Source of the DNA: JAJPXC01 sp964628905
GTDB taxonomy: Bacteria; Bacteroidota; Bacteroidia; Bacteroidales; Muribaculaceae
Direction: 5' to 3'
DNA: 64,000 nucleotides
Assembly: GCA_964628905.1 (NCBI GenBank)
Contig: CAZVNS010000001.1
Location: forward strand, 122,171 to 186,170
Every line of letters begins with the position of its first letter. The stretch's first letter is position 1. The notes under the pieces are model-generated. The model ran no database searches, had not been told where the DNA came from, and was given only the letters and a program-made list of their open reading frames with translations. Below, piece after piece: positions 8,241 to 16,348 of the stretch. A program made the position numbers and the translations under genes.

Positions 8241-8243
8241 TTG
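8236..8243 (+). promoter_or_regulatory. -7 box of the DUF4254/GT9 operon
   Basis: TATATTTG matches TAnnTTTG exactly. It overlaps the last unit of the TCGA array and lies 31 bases before the ATG at 8275. No clear TTTG exists at the -33 position, which is occupied by TCGAGCGAAA-type repeat sequence. Confidence 0.65.
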
Positions 8244-8274
8244 TGATTGGAAAACAATTTAAATCTACCGCTAT

Positions 8275-8889
8275 ATGAAATTCGCGCAAAAGTGCAACGA
8301 GATTTTCGACCAGTCGACCGCCGCTTACCACGTCACCGACCACGTCGACGCCGCTGAGCCTAACCCCTACGCTCCCGGCTCCATTGAGCACACTCTCCAC
8401 GCCAAAAACTGGATCGATGCCGTGCAGTGGCATCTCGAAGATATAATCCGCGATCCGCAGATCGACCCCGTGGCAGCCCTTGCCCTCAAGCGCCGCATCG
8501 ACCGCTCCAACCAGGACCGCACCGACATGGTGGAGGAGCTCGACACTTACTTCCGCGAACTCTACCGCGACGTCAAGCCCGCAGCCGACGCCACCATCAA
8601 CACCGAAAGCCCCGCATGGGCCCTTGACCGCCTGTCGATACTCGCCCTGAAGATCTACCACATGCAGGCCGAAGTGGCACGCGACGATGCCTCCGATGCC
8701 CATCGCGCCAAATGCCAGGCCAAGCTCGGCGTACTCCAAGAGCAGCGTCGCGACCTCACCGAGGCCATCGACACCCTGCTCGACGACATCGCCGCCGGAC
8801 GCAAGTACATGAAGGTCTACCGCCAGATGAAGATGTACAACGACCCCGAAACCAACCCCGTACTCTATAACACCCCCAAGCAATCATAA
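8275..8889 (+). CDS. DUF4254 domain protein
   Basis: The 204-residue protein is helical, charged and has no signal peptide. The conserved DUF4254 stretch (HAKNWIDAVQWHLEDIIRDP and RIDRSNQDRTDMVEELD) is near its N-terminus. DUF4254 proteins are common in Bacteroidetes and usually lie beside glycosyltransferase genes, but their biochemical role is not known to me. Its TAA overlaps the ATG of the GT9 gene by one base (TAATG), indicating translational coupling and a shared function in surface glycan assembly. Confidence 0.85.
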   Translation: MKFAQKCNEIFDQSTAAYHVTDHVDAAEPNPYAPGSIEHTLHAKNWIDAVQWHLEDIIRDPQIDPVAALALKRRIDRSNQDRTDMVEELDTYFRELYRDVKPAADATINTESPAWALDRLSILALKIYHMQAEVARDDASDAHRAKCQAKLGVLQEQRRDLTEAIDTLLDDIAAGRKYMKVYRQMKMYNDPETNPVLYNTPKQS

Positions 8890-9941
8890 TGCACAAAGGA
8901 CGCCGCGTGCTGGTGACACGCTTCTCCGCTATCGGCGACGTGGCCATGACCGTGCCCGTGCTCTACAGCGTGTGCCGCACACATCCTGAGGATATGTTCT
9001 ACATGGTCACGCGCCCGTCGATGGTGCCAATATTCGTCAACCCCCCCGCCAACCTGGTGGTCATCGGCGCCGACGTAAAAACCGACTTCAAGGGCATCCG
9101 CGGCATGCGACGACTGCTCAAGGAGCTTGTCGACCAATACTATATCGACACCTACGTCGACCTCCACGCCGTGCTCCGCACCTACGCCTTAGGTGCCTGG
9201 TGCCGACTGCGCGGCATCCCTGTGTCGCGCATCAACATGGGGCGCCGCGGCAAGCGAGCCCTGACGCGCCGCAACAACAAGGTGATGCTGCCGCTGCTGT
9301 CGTCGCGCGCACGCTATCGTGAGGCATTCTTCCGAGCCGGTTTCCCCATGACAGAGAATTTCGATGGCCTCTACGGCCGCGGCAGCCGCGCCCCGGTCGA
9401 GCTTATAGCCGATATGGCCCAACCCAAGGGGGAGGGCTACCGCTGGCTCGGGATAGCCCCATTTGCCAAGCATAAGGGGAAAATATACCCCCCGGAGCAG
9501 ATGGAGCAGGTGATACGCGAGATATCGCAACTCCCCAACGTCACCATATTCCTCTTTGGTGGAGGCGATGAGGAGCGCAAAATACTTGCCGATTGGGCCG
9601 AGCGCTACCCCAACACCGTCTCCCTTGCCGAAAAGCGGTGGGGATTTGCCAAGGAGATGGCCCTGATGAGCCACCTCGACGTGATGCTCACGATGGATTC
9701 GGCCAACATGCACCTTGCATCGCTGGTCAACGTGCCGGTGGTGAGCATCTGGGGCGCCACACACCCCTACTGCGGCTTCATGGGGTGGCGACAGAAGGAG
9801 GACCTGACACTGCAGCTCCCCGTGCCCTGCCGACCATGTTCGACCTTCGGCAACAAGCCATGCCACCGCGGTGACTACCTTTGCCTTAGCGGCATCCCCC
9901 CGGCAAGCGTAGTGGCAAAGCTGAAGCGATTTTTAACGTGA
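8889..9941 (+). CDS. Glycosyltransferase family 9 (heptosyltransferase-like)
   Basis: The 350-residue cytoplasmic protein has the ADP-heptose:LPS heptosyltransferase fold. The N-terminal RVLVTRFSAIGDVAMTVPV segment is the family acceptor-side motif, and the C-terminal MTMDSANMHLASLVNVPVVSIWGATHP segment the nucleotide-sugar site. It would add a sugar, probably a heptose-like residue, to the lipid A core. Translation is coupled to the DUF4254 gene. The exact donor and acceptor cannot be deduced. Confidence 0.87.
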   Translation: MHKGRRVLVTRFSAIGDVAMTVPVLYSVCRTHPEDMFYMVTRPSMVPIFVNPPANLVVIGADVKTDFKGIRGMRRLLKELVDQYYIDTYVDLHAVLRTYALGAWCRLRGIPVSRINMGRRGKRALTRRNNKVMLPLLSSRARYREAFFRAGFPMTENFDGLYGRGSRAPVELIADMAQPKGEGYRWLGIAPFAKHKGKIYPPEQMEQVIREISQLPNVTIFLFGGGDEERKILADWAERYPNTVSLAEKRWGFAKEMALMSHLDVMLTMDSANMHLASLVNVPVVSIWGATHPYCGFMGWRQKEDLTLQLPVPCRPCSTFGNKPCHRGDYLCLSGIPPASVVAKLKRFLT

Positions 9942-9981
9942 ATTCACCATCGTGTGCAATATTCTTGCGCACCACCCGTCA

Positions 9982-9989
9982 TATCTTTG
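9982..9989 (+). promoter_or_regulatory. Probable recA -7 box
   Basis: TATCTTTG matches TAnnTTTG. The recA ATG lies 105 bases downstream at 10095, and the leader is largely the 9-bp repeat array. No well-spaced -33 TTG is obvious, and I see no LexA-type palindrome. Confidence 0.5.
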
Positions 9990-10002
9990 CATCACCTAAG
10001 GG

Positions 10003-10089
10003 GGCTAAGATAGCTAAGATAGCTAAAATAGCTACCCCAACAACTTAAAAATTCAAAAACTCAAATAACTCAAAAACTCAAAAACCATA
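10003..10089 (+). repeat. 9-bp-phased repeat leader of recA
   Basis: Units of about nine bases run through this leader: GGCTAAGAT, AGCTAAGAT, AGCTAAAAT, AGCTACCCC, then A/T-rich units with recurring AACTCAAA. The array stops five bases before the recA ATG and would be transcribed as the 5' leader if the promoter at 9982 is correct. Confidence 0.65.
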
Positions 10090-10094
10090 CCCAC

Positions 10095-11252
10095 ATGGAA
10101 AAAACCAAGAAAACCATAAAGAAAGCCGCTGAGGTCGACCCCAAGAAAGCACGCCTCGAAGCCCTTTCAGCAGCCATGGCCAAGATCGAGAAGGACTATG
10201 GCCGCGGAGCCATCATGAAGCTCGGCGATGACAAAGTGGAGGACGTCGACGTGATCCCCACCGGCTCGATCGGGCTCAACTACGCACTCGGCGTGGGAGG
10301 CTTCCCCCGCGGCCGCGTGATTGAGATATTCGGCCCCGAGTCGTCAGGCAAGACCACCTTGGCCATCCACGCCATCGCTGAGGCCCAGAAGGCCGGCGGC
10401 ATCGCAGCCATCATCGACGCCGAGCACGCCTTCGACCGCTTCTACGCCGCCAAGTTGGGCGTCGACGTCGACAACCTGCTCATGGCCCAGCCCGACAGCG
10501 GTGAGCAAGCCCTCGAAATCGCCGAGCAGCTCATCCGCTCATCGGCAATCGACATCATCGTGGTAGACTCCGTAGCCGCCCTCACCCCCAAAAACGAGCT
10601 TGAAGGCGCCATGGGCGACCGTCAGGTTGGACTCCAGGCCCGACTGATGTCGCAAGCACTGCGCAAGCTCACAGCCACCATAGCGCGCACAAACACCTGC
10701 TGCATATTCATCAACCAGCTGCGCGCCAACATCGGCCAGATGTTCGGCCCCGCGGAGACTACCACCGGCGGCAACGCCCTGAAATTCTACGCCTCGGTGC
10801 GCGTCGACATCCGCCCCAGCTCACAGATCAAGGATGGCGACGACATCTTAGGCCGTCTCACCAAAGTGAAAGTGGTGAAAAACAAGGTGGCACCTCCCTT
10901 CAAGAAGTGCGAGTTTGACATCATGTTTGGCGAAGGCATCTCCAAGTCGGGTGAAATCGTCGACTTAGGTGTGGAGTATGGCATCATACAGAAGTCAGGC
11001 TCATGGTTCAGCTACAACGGCAGCAAGCTCGCCCAGGGACGCGACGCCGCCAAGTGCGTGATCGCCGACAACCCCGAGTTGGCCGAGGAACTCGAAGCCC
11101 AGATCATGGATGCCATGCACAACCGCGACACCAACAAGGGTAGTGCTCCCGCCGCCAAGAAGGCATCCGCCAAGGATGAGCCCGCCGTGGAGCTCCCCGA
11201 TGACGAGTTCGGCGACATCGACACCGACGACATCGATCTCGACGAAGAGTAA
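10095..11252 (+). CDS. recA: Recombinase RecA
   Basis: The 385-residue ATPase coats single-stranded DNA, drives homologous strand exchange and triggers SOS-type responses. The Walker A motif GPESSGKTT lies at about residues 80-88, followed by IIDAEHAFD, the Walker B region IIVVDSVAAL and the L2 loop region with TTTGGNALKFYASVR. The N-terminus is a lysine-rich extension, and the last 40 residues are acidic, as usual for the regulatory tail. A strong terminator follows at once. Its leader is an unusual 9-bp repeat array. Confidence 0.98.
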   Translation: MEKTKKTIKKAAEVDPKKARLEALSAAMAKIEKDYGRGAIMKLGDDKVEDVDVIPTGSIGLNYALGVGGFPRGRVIEIFGPESSGKTTLAIHAIAEAQKAGGIAAIIDAEHAFDRFYAAKLGVDVDNLLMAQPDSGEQALEIAEQLIRSSAIDIIVVDSVAALTPKNELEGAMGDRQVGLQARLMSQALRKLTATIARTNTCCIFINQLRANIGQMFGPAETTTGGNALKFYASVRVDIRPSSQIKDGDDILGRLTKVKVVKNKVAPPFKKCEFDIMFGEGISKSGEIVDLGVEYGIIQKSGSWFSYNGSKLAQGRDAAKCVIADNPELAEELEAQIMDAMHNRDTNKGSAPAAKKASAKDEPAVELPDDEFGDIDTDDIDLDEE

Positions 11253-11264
11253 CTCCCCCATATA

Positions 11265-11296
11265 GTAGGGACGCTCCCTGGAGCGTCCCTACTTTT
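11265..11296 (+). terminator. recA terminator (GTAGGGACGCTC palindrome)
   Basis: GTAGGGACGCTC at 11265-11276 pairs perfectly with GAGCGTCCCTAC at 11281-11292 around CCTG, followed by TTTT. The palindrome resembles degenerate sequences at 27661-27695 and 56914-56936, so it may be a dispersed palindromic repeat used as a terminator. Confidence 0.85.
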
Positions 11297-11328
11297 GGCA
11301 GCGCACCTCGATAGGCGCTGGCTGCCGA

Positions 11329-11562
11329 TTAGAGGATTGAGACTTTCTCCAGCTGCTTGCTGTAGTGGTTGAAGAAGTTGGTGGATAGGGCCGTTGAAAT
11401 CTTCATCAACAGTTCGCAATCAATCGATGAGCGATTGAAAATCTTGTAGACGTTTGTCCTGTTACACTGCAATTGAGTAGCCAACCAAGCTGCCGAACGA
11501 CGTTGACTCCGGAGCTCCTGTTGGATAAGCCCCCCAATTGCGACCGGGTTGCTTTTCTCCAT
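11329..11562 (-). CDS. Small XRE-type helix-turn-helix protein
   Basis: The 77-residue protein has a single helix-turn-helix domain (RSAAWLATQLQCNRTNVYKIFNR is the helix-turn-helix core) followed by a short helical tail. It should bind DNA as a small repressor. It is a single gene convergent with recA and preceded by about 300 bases holding a promoter and a palindrome placed for self-repression. Similar single-domain regulators are common in Bacteroidales, and its targets are not evident. There is no toxin partner next to it. Confidence 0.8.
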   Translation of the reverse strand: MEKSNPVAIGGLIQQELRSQRRSAAWLATQLQCNRTNVYKIFNRSSIDCELLMKISTALSTNFFNHYSKQLEKVSIL

Positions 11563-11698
11563 AATAGTAATGTTGTTCTATACATCCCCGCAGAGTTGGT
11601 CACCGAAGAAGAGAGATGAGACCCTGACGCAGATGGGGGTGTTGCCCCTGATAAGTAAAATGTGATTTAAGGATAATTGTGTCCGTTAGGAAGGCACA

Positions 11699-11744
11699 TC
11701 ACCGTCATATGGTGACAAACGTAAGCAAAATTTTTAGTGTGCAA
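11699..11744 (-). promoter_or_regulatory. Promoter and candidate operator of the XRE gene
   Basis: On the minus strand TACGTTTG (11723-11716) is a -7 box, with TTG 18 bases upstream. Directly downstream, at the expected transcription start, lies the dyad TCACC-7 nt-GGTGA (11699-11715). This position would let a bound repressor block initiation. The leader to the ATG at 11562 is about 150 bases. Confidence 0.5.
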
Positions 11745-11809
11745 TACTGATTTGACACATTTTTTTTTGCAAAATCGGGTAAAATTTGTTGCTTCTCGGG
11801 GGAAAGCCC

Positions 11810-11859
11810 TCGATTTATATCGACTTATATCGAGTGAAATCGAGAGAAGGCGAAGCCGA
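11810..11859 (+). repeat. 10-bp-phased TCGA array, four to five units
   Basis: TCGATTTATA, TCGACTTATA, TCGAGTGAAA, TCGAGAGAAG and GCGAAGCCGA follow one another in exact 10-base phase. The array lies just past the 3' end of the SpoU methylase gene, which stops at 11868 on the minus strand. Confidence 0.75.
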
Positions 11860-11867
11860 GGCGGGGC

Positions 11868-12401
11868 TCAGCCGCGGCGCAGGGCTGTGAAGAAGGCCCA
11901 GAGGGCAAGTCCAGCCGAGACGGCCACGTTGAGCGAGTGCTTGGTGCCCATCTGCGGTATCTCGATGGCGTAGTCGGCGGCGTCGACCACTGCGGGGTCA
12001 ACTCCGTCAACCTCATGCCCCACCACGATGGCATATTTAGCGCCTGGGCGCACTTCAAACTCGTCGAGGGGGATTGACCCCTTGACCTGCTCAAGGGCGC
12101 ACAGCGTGTATCCCTCGCGGCGCAGCGCCTCGAGAGCGTCGAGTGTGGAGGCGTGGTAGCTCCAGTCTACGGAGTTCTCGGCTCCGAGGGCGGTCTTGTG
12201 TATCTCCACTGATGGGGGTGTGGCTGTGATGCCGCACAGGTGGATGCGCTCCACCATGAAAGCGTCGGAGGTACGGAACACCGAGCCTATGTTGTTGAGC
12301 GAGCGTATGTTGTCGAGCACCAGGCGCAGCGGCAACTTCTGCATGGCCTTATATCGGGCCACGTCGCAGCGGTTGAGGTCGAGGATTGTCTTCTTTTCCA
12401 T
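11868..12401 (-). CDS. SpoU/TrmH family RNA 2'-O-methyltransferase
   Basis: The 177-residue protein carries the three SPOUT motifs: NIGSVFRTSDAF (motif 1), VVGHEVDGVDP (motif 2) and IPQMGTKHSLNVAVSAGLAL (motif 3, the trefoil knot that binds S-adenosylmethionine). It would methylate a ribose 2'-OH in tRNA or rRNA. It lacks the extra N-terminal substrate-binding domain of the larger rRNA enzymes, so a tRNA target is plausible. The ATG at 12401 overlaps the TGA of the upstream CorC-like gene by one base. A GTG one codon earlier is possible but less likely. It is the last gene of the coaX operon. Confidence 0.9.
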   Translation of the reverse strand: MEKKTILDLNRCDVARYKAMQKLPLRLVLDNIRSLNNIGSVFRTSDAFMVERIHLCGITATPPSVEIHKTALGAENSVDWSYHASTLDALEALRREGYTLCALEQVKGSIPLDEFEVRPGAKYAIVVGHEVDGVDPAVVDAADYAIEIPQMGTKHSLNVAVSAGLALWAFFTALRRG

Positions 12402-13675
12402 CACTCTTTGGGTTGGAGCACGGTGACACGTATCAGCTCAAGGCGTGTGGCGGTGCGCTGCACCACTTCAAGCTGCATGTTTTCGAGGAGGATCTTCTCC
12501 CCCTGCTCGGGTATCTGGCCGGTGGTATGGAGTATGTAGCCGGCGAGGGTCTGGTACTCCTCATCCTCGGGTATGTCGAGGTGGAATTGCTCGTTGATGG
12601 CCGACACCTCGGCACGGCCTGAGAACTCGTAGACACCGGGGGAAATCTCACGGGCTGTGATCTGCGATTTGTCGTGCTCATCCTGGATGTCGCCGAAAAT
12701 CTCCTCCACCAGGTCCTCGAGGGTGACCAGTCCGGCGGTACCTCCAAACTCGTCGATCACCACGGCCAGTGAGCGCTTCTCGGTGAGCAGTCGGCGCATC
12801 ATTTTGTCGGCCAGGAGGGTCTCGGGGGCGAACACCACGGGTTTGAGCTTCTTGCGCCAGTCGACCAGGGGGTCGAACAGCTCCGAAACGTGGATGTAGC
12901 CTAACACATTGTCGATATCCTCGCGGTAGACGAGTATCTTGGAGCGTCCGGATGAGGTGAACAGGTCGCTCAGCTGCTGGCGGGAGGTGCTGTCGATTTC
13001 GACGGCCACCAGCTCGTTGCGTGGTATCATGCAATCGCGCAGGTGTATAGATGAGAAGTCGAGGGCGTTGTGAAACATCTTGACCTCAGTGTCGAGTTGC
13101 TTCTTATCCTCTATGCTTTCGTCGATTGTGCGTTCGAGGTATTGGTTGAGGTCGCCCACGGAGAGCATGCCCATGGCTGAGTTGTGTGATTTGATGCCCA
13201 CGAGCTTCATCAGCGCCCGCGACACCCAGGAGGTGAACAGCGAGATGGGGTATAGTATGATGTAGATAATCCACATCGGTATGGCCACGAGCTTGAGCGA
13301 TATGTTGGGGTTGATTTTGAAGGTCGACTTGGGTATGAACTCGCCGGTGAGGAGTATCACCATGGTGGATATGATGGTCTGGAGCAGTAGCACCAGGAAT
13401 GTGTTGTCGGTGAGTTTTTCGAGCCACGGCTCGATGAGGGCTGCGGCGGCGATACCGTAGATCACGACCATGATGTTGTTGCCCACGAGCAGAGTGGAGA
13501 TGAACAGCTCTGACCGCTTGTAGAACTGGTTGAGGATGCGGCTTATGATGTTACCCTTCTTGACGTCGATCTCCACCCTGACGCGGTCGGAGGTGACGAA
13601 GGCTATCTCAGTGCCTGAGAAGAGGCCTGAGAGGAGCAATGATGCTATGGTGACTATGATCCAGGTGGTTTCCAT
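12401..13675 (-). CDS. CNNM/CorC-type membrane protein with CBS domains (hemolysin family)
   Basis: The 424-residue protein has an N-terminal DUF21 membrane domain with about four helices (residues 1-200). Tandem CBS domains follow at about 210-335 (DCMIPRNELVAVEID starts the first). A C-terminal CorC/HlyC domain lies at about 345-420, with GYILHTTGQIPEQGEKI. Such proteins act in magnesium/cobalt efflux or homeostasis, and the hemolysin name is historical. It sits between lptC (10-base gap) and the SpoU methylase (one-base overlap). Confidence 0.92.
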   Translation of the reverse strand: METTWIIVTIASLLLSGLFSGTEIAFVTSDRVRVEIDVKKGNIISRILNQFYKRSELFISTLLVGNNIMVVIYGIAAAALIEPWLEKLTDNTFLVLLLQTIISTMVILLTGEFIPKSTFKINPNISLKLVAIPMWIIYIILYPISLFTSWVSRALMKLVGIKSHNSAMGMLSVGDLNQYLERTIDESIEDKKQLDTEVKMFHNALDFSSIHLRDCMIPRNELVAVEIDSTSRQQLSDLFTSSGRSKILVYREDIDNVLGYIHVSELFDPLVDWRKKLKPVVFAPETLLADKMMRRLLTEKRSLAVVIDEFGGTAGLVTLEDLVEEIFGDIQDEHDKSQITAREISPGVYEFSGRAEVSAINEQFHLDIPEDEEYQTLAGYILHTTGQIPEQGEKILLENMQLEVVQRTATRLELIRVTVLQPKE

Positions 13676-13685
13676 AGGGTGGGGG

Positions 13686-14327
13686 TTAGTTGGGGAGGGG
13701 GGTCGCCATATCGGCTTGCTGCTGACGGCGGGAGGCGCGCACGCTGTCGGGGTTGGCAGCCACGTTGTCGCTCTGTTCGGGGTCGCTCACGGGGAATATG
13801 CCCTGGGGGCGGCGTATGGTGTAGTTGGTGAGGTTTTCGCTGGAGATGAAGCCGATGCCCTCGAGCACGCGGTCTGACCGCTCGATGTGGATGAAGGAGT
13901 CGCAGTAGATCTTGTGGGAGTTCTGGTCCCAAAATAGCTGCTGGGAGAGGAACTTGTCGCCCTGAGTGTTGCGCATCCTGACGTTGCCGTCAAACTGCCA
14001 CAGCCTCCTCTGCGACAGGTATGTGGCGGAGTCGCAGCGGAAAGTGCCGTTGGGGATGAAGTTGTCGTCGTATCGCTCCAGGTAGAGTCCGTCGGGGAAT
14101 GTCCACCGCGGCGGGTTGGCCTGGTCGTATATGAACCATTGGTCGGCTGTGATATGGTAGCGGGTGTAGCCGGAGTCGGAGATGAAGGTCGACACGTTGG
14201 TAGTTGCCATGGTGGGGGTGTTGGCCTCATCCTTGATGTCGCCGACGCGCTCCTTATGCTCTTCGCGGCAAGCCGAGGCGCCGCAAAGCAGCATCGCGCA
14301 AACCATGACCCACAGCAACGACCGCAT
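13686..14327 (-). CDS. lptC: LPS export periplasmic protein LptC
   Basis: The 213-residue protein starts with a lipoprotein signal (lipobox GASAC, Cys about 20) and has the LptC-like beta-jellyroll repeat pattern (YHITADQWFIYDQ, RLWQFDGNVRM, DKFLSQQLFWDQ). LptC sits in the Lpt bridge that carries lipopolysaccharide from the inner-membrane LptBFG transporter towards the outer membrane. Here it is anchored as a lipoprotein, not by a transmembrane helix as in E. coli. Its ATG overlaps the upstream TAA by one base, so translation is coupled to the outer-membrane protein gene. Confidence 0.82.
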   Translation of the reverse strand: MRSLLWVMVCAMLLCGASACREEHKERVGDIKDEANTPTMATTNVSTFISDSGYTRYHITADQWFIYDQANPPRWTFPDGLYLERYDDNFIPNGTFRCDSATYLSQRRLWQFDGNVRMRNTQGDKFLSQQLFWDQNSHKIYCDSFIHIERSDRVLEGIGFISSENLTNYTIRRPQGIFPVSDPEQSDNVAANPDSVRASRRQQQADMATPLPN

Positions 14328-15559
14328 TATCTGATCTTGCTACGCCAGAACCACATTTCGTTGAAGTTGACGCCGATGGTCACGCAGAAGTAGTCCTCCT
14401 TGAGCAGCGGCGCGGGGTGGGCTTGGCGGTGCTTATATTCGAGTCCGATGTTGACCACGGTTTTGGAGCCGGGGGCGGGGAAGCCGAAGCCGGCCGACAC
14501 GCCGTATTCGTGCACGTTGTTGTCGCTGATCATCAGGTAGTCGCGGTTGAAGTAGCCACCCAGGCGGTACTGCACGCGGCGGAAGTAGGAGCCGCGGGAC
14601 GAGGGGGTCCACTGCAGTCCGGCCGCTATCTTGTAGCGGTCGGCAAGGCGTGTCTGCTCGAAGTTCTGGAGCTTGCTGTACTTGGCCTTCGACCATGGCT
14701 GGTAGGTGAAGTCGATTTCGGCCATGAAGCGGGAGTTCCACTCATAGTTGATACCGGCACCCCAGGTGTTGGGGAGGGAGTAGTGGTGGCGGAGCGACAT
14801 TTGGTCGATGGTGTCGGGCTTTGTGTCGGAGTTGACATCGTAATATATGCCGTAGGTGTGTCCGCGGAGATCCATGCCGGGGGAGTATGTGAGTCCGGCC
14901 GCGAGGGTGTTTTTGCTTGAGAGCTTGAGCACGTATTGGGCGCCGAATTGCAGATGGTAGTCGCGGACGGTCATCACGCGCTCGAAGAGCGACTGCGAGC
15001 CGGCGTCGGTGGTGGCGTAGAGGTCGTTGGTGGTGGTGCCGAACAGGTATGATACGTTGGCACCTACCGACAGCCCCTTCAGAGGCTCCCAACCCGCGCC
15101 GATGTAGAGCTGGTTGAGGCCGCCGTTGCCCGAGCGCTCCGATGTGCCGTAGTCAATCGTTGAGCCAAACGAGTAGCCTACAGAGGAGTAGGGGAGCAGG
15201 CCGATGCTCATTCCCACGGTTTTCGATACGGGGAATTGCAAGGTGATGTAGTCCAGGCCGCCGCCGAAGTCCTTGCCCGAGTAGCCGTTCTCCTTCGACC
15301 AGAGGGACGTGATGTCGATGCCCATGTCGAAGAGGAATGTCAGCGAGTCGCAGTGAGCGTAGGATGCGGGGTTCATCACGTTGACCTGCCTTCCGGAGTG
15401 CATGGCGTAACCGATGCCGCCCATGGCGCGCTGGGTTGAGGTGGCATTGTCGTTGAGCAAGCCGTAGCCGTAGCGTGAATATGGGCTCATCGACAGCTGA
15501 GCCATAGAGGCCAGCGCTGTGATGATGGTAAGCAATGCTGTGATAATCAGTTTCTTCAT
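14327..15559 (-). CDS. Outer-membrane beta-barrel protein of unknown function
   Basis: The 410-residue protein has a signal peptide (MKKLIITALLTIITALASMA) and then SMSPYSRYGYGLLNDN, typical of FadL/PorV-like barrel proteins of Bacteroidetes. Alternating amphipathic strands with many aromatic residues run to the C-terminus. It lies between coaX and lptC, with one-base coupling to lptC. That position suggests a link to envelope assembly, but the sequence gives no substrate. Function is unknown. Confidence 0.75.
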   Translation of the reverse strand: MKKLIITALLTIITALASMAQLSMSPYSRYGYGLLNDNATSTQRAMGGIGYAMHSGRQVNVMNPASYAHCDSLTFLFDMGIDITSLWSKENGYSGKDFGGGLDYITLQFPVSKTVGMSIGLLPYSSVGYSFGSTIDYGTSERSGNGGLNQLYIGAGWEPLKGLSVGANVSYLFGTTTNDLYATTDAGSQSLFERVMTVRDYHLQFGAQYVLKLSSKNTLAAGLTYSPGMDLRGHTYGIYYDVNSDTKPDTIDQMSLRHHYSLPNTWGAGINYEWNSRFMAEIDFTYQPWSKAKYSKLQNFEQTRLADRYKIAAGLQWTPSSRGSYFRRVQYRLGGYFNRDYLMISDNNVHEYGVSAGFGFPAPGSKTVVNIGLEYKHRQAHPAPLLKEDYFCVTIGVNFNEMWFWRSKIR

Positions 15560-15578
15560 ATTGCGATGTAGTGCGCCG

Positions 15579-16307
15579 TCAGTCCTTCGGGGAGAGATGG
15601 CGGGTTAATATTTCTTTAAGTCCGATATGCACCAGGTCAGGCTCGCAGTCGGCGCGGAAGGGGAGGTGCGGGGTGATCAGGTAGGAGTCGCCGCCGGTGA
15701 TCACCACCTGCGAGTCGGAGCCCAGGTGGGCGCGGTAGTATTCGATCTCGGCGATGATGCCGTTGATGGCTCCGGCGCGCATGGCGGTGGCCGTTGTGTC
15801 GCCCCATAGGCGATAGTCGCCCTCGGGGTCAATCTGCGGCAGGCGCGCTGTCAGGCGGTGGAGCGACTCCAGGCGCATCCACGGGCCGGGGGCTATGTTG
15901 CCCCCCTCGAAGCAGTCGGCGCGCACCACGTCGTAGGTCACCGCCGTGCCGATGTCGACCACCAGCAGCGTAGCCCCGGGGTGGAGCGACCACGCCCCTA
16001 CGGCGGCGGCTATGCGGTCGCGCCCCAAGGTGCGGGGGGTGGTGTAGCCGATGGCGATGGGGAGGTCAGTATCGCAGGTGAGTGTGACGGTGGGTATGCC
16101 CCTTAGACGCAGCTCCCCGACACCCTCGCAATTGTCGTCGACCACCGACGAGTAGATAGCCCCGTCGAGCTTCCAGCCGGCCAACATCGAGCCTATGTCA
16201 CCGGCTGAGAGCTGGTGGCATTGACGGCGAGCCACTATGGCGTCATCGCACCACAGGGCAAGCTTGAGAGCTGAGTTGCCGCGGTCGATTGTGAGTAGTA
16301 GCGACAT
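15579..16307 (-). CDS. coaX: Type III pantothenate kinase
   Basis: The 242-residue enzyme phosphorylates pantothenate in the first step of coenzyme A synthesis. The ASKHA-fold motifs are visible: IDRGNSALKLALW for phosphate binding, GRDRIAAAVGAW and VVDIGTAVTYDVV. Length is standard. It is the first gene of the minus-strand operon through lptC, starting at a near-leaderless promoter at 16316-16323 that is back to back with that of the Ig-like lipoprotein. Confidence 0.95.
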   Translation of the reverse strand: MSLLLTIDRGNSALKLALWCDDAIVARRQCHQLSAGDIGSMLAGWKLDGAIYSSVVDDNCEGVGELRLRGIPTVTLTCDTDLPIAIGYTTPRTLGRDRIAAAVGAWSLHPGATLLVVDIGTAVTYDVVRADCFEGGNIAPGPWMRLESLHRLTARLPQIDPEGDYRLWGDTTATAMRAGAINGIIAEIEYYRAHLGSDSQVVITGGDSYLITPHLPFRADCEPDLVHIGLKEILTRHLSPKD

Positions 16308-16315
16308 ATCGGCGG

Positions 16316-16323
16316 CAAAGATA
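16316..16323 (-). promoter_or_regulatory. -7 box of coaX (near-leaderless)
   Basis: On the minus strand TATCTTTG ends at 16316, with only eight bases before the coaX ATG at 16307. Transcription would start at or a few bases before the start codon. The mirror-image box for the divergent gene lies at 16349-16356. Confidence 0.7.
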
Positions 16324-16348
16324 ATAAAAATAGGTAAGAAAAAATAGT

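Noticed and set aside
12196..12622. Plus-strand frames opposite the SpoU and CorC genes
   Set aside because: They are shadows of well-supported genes, with no start signals and compositions mirroring the other strand.
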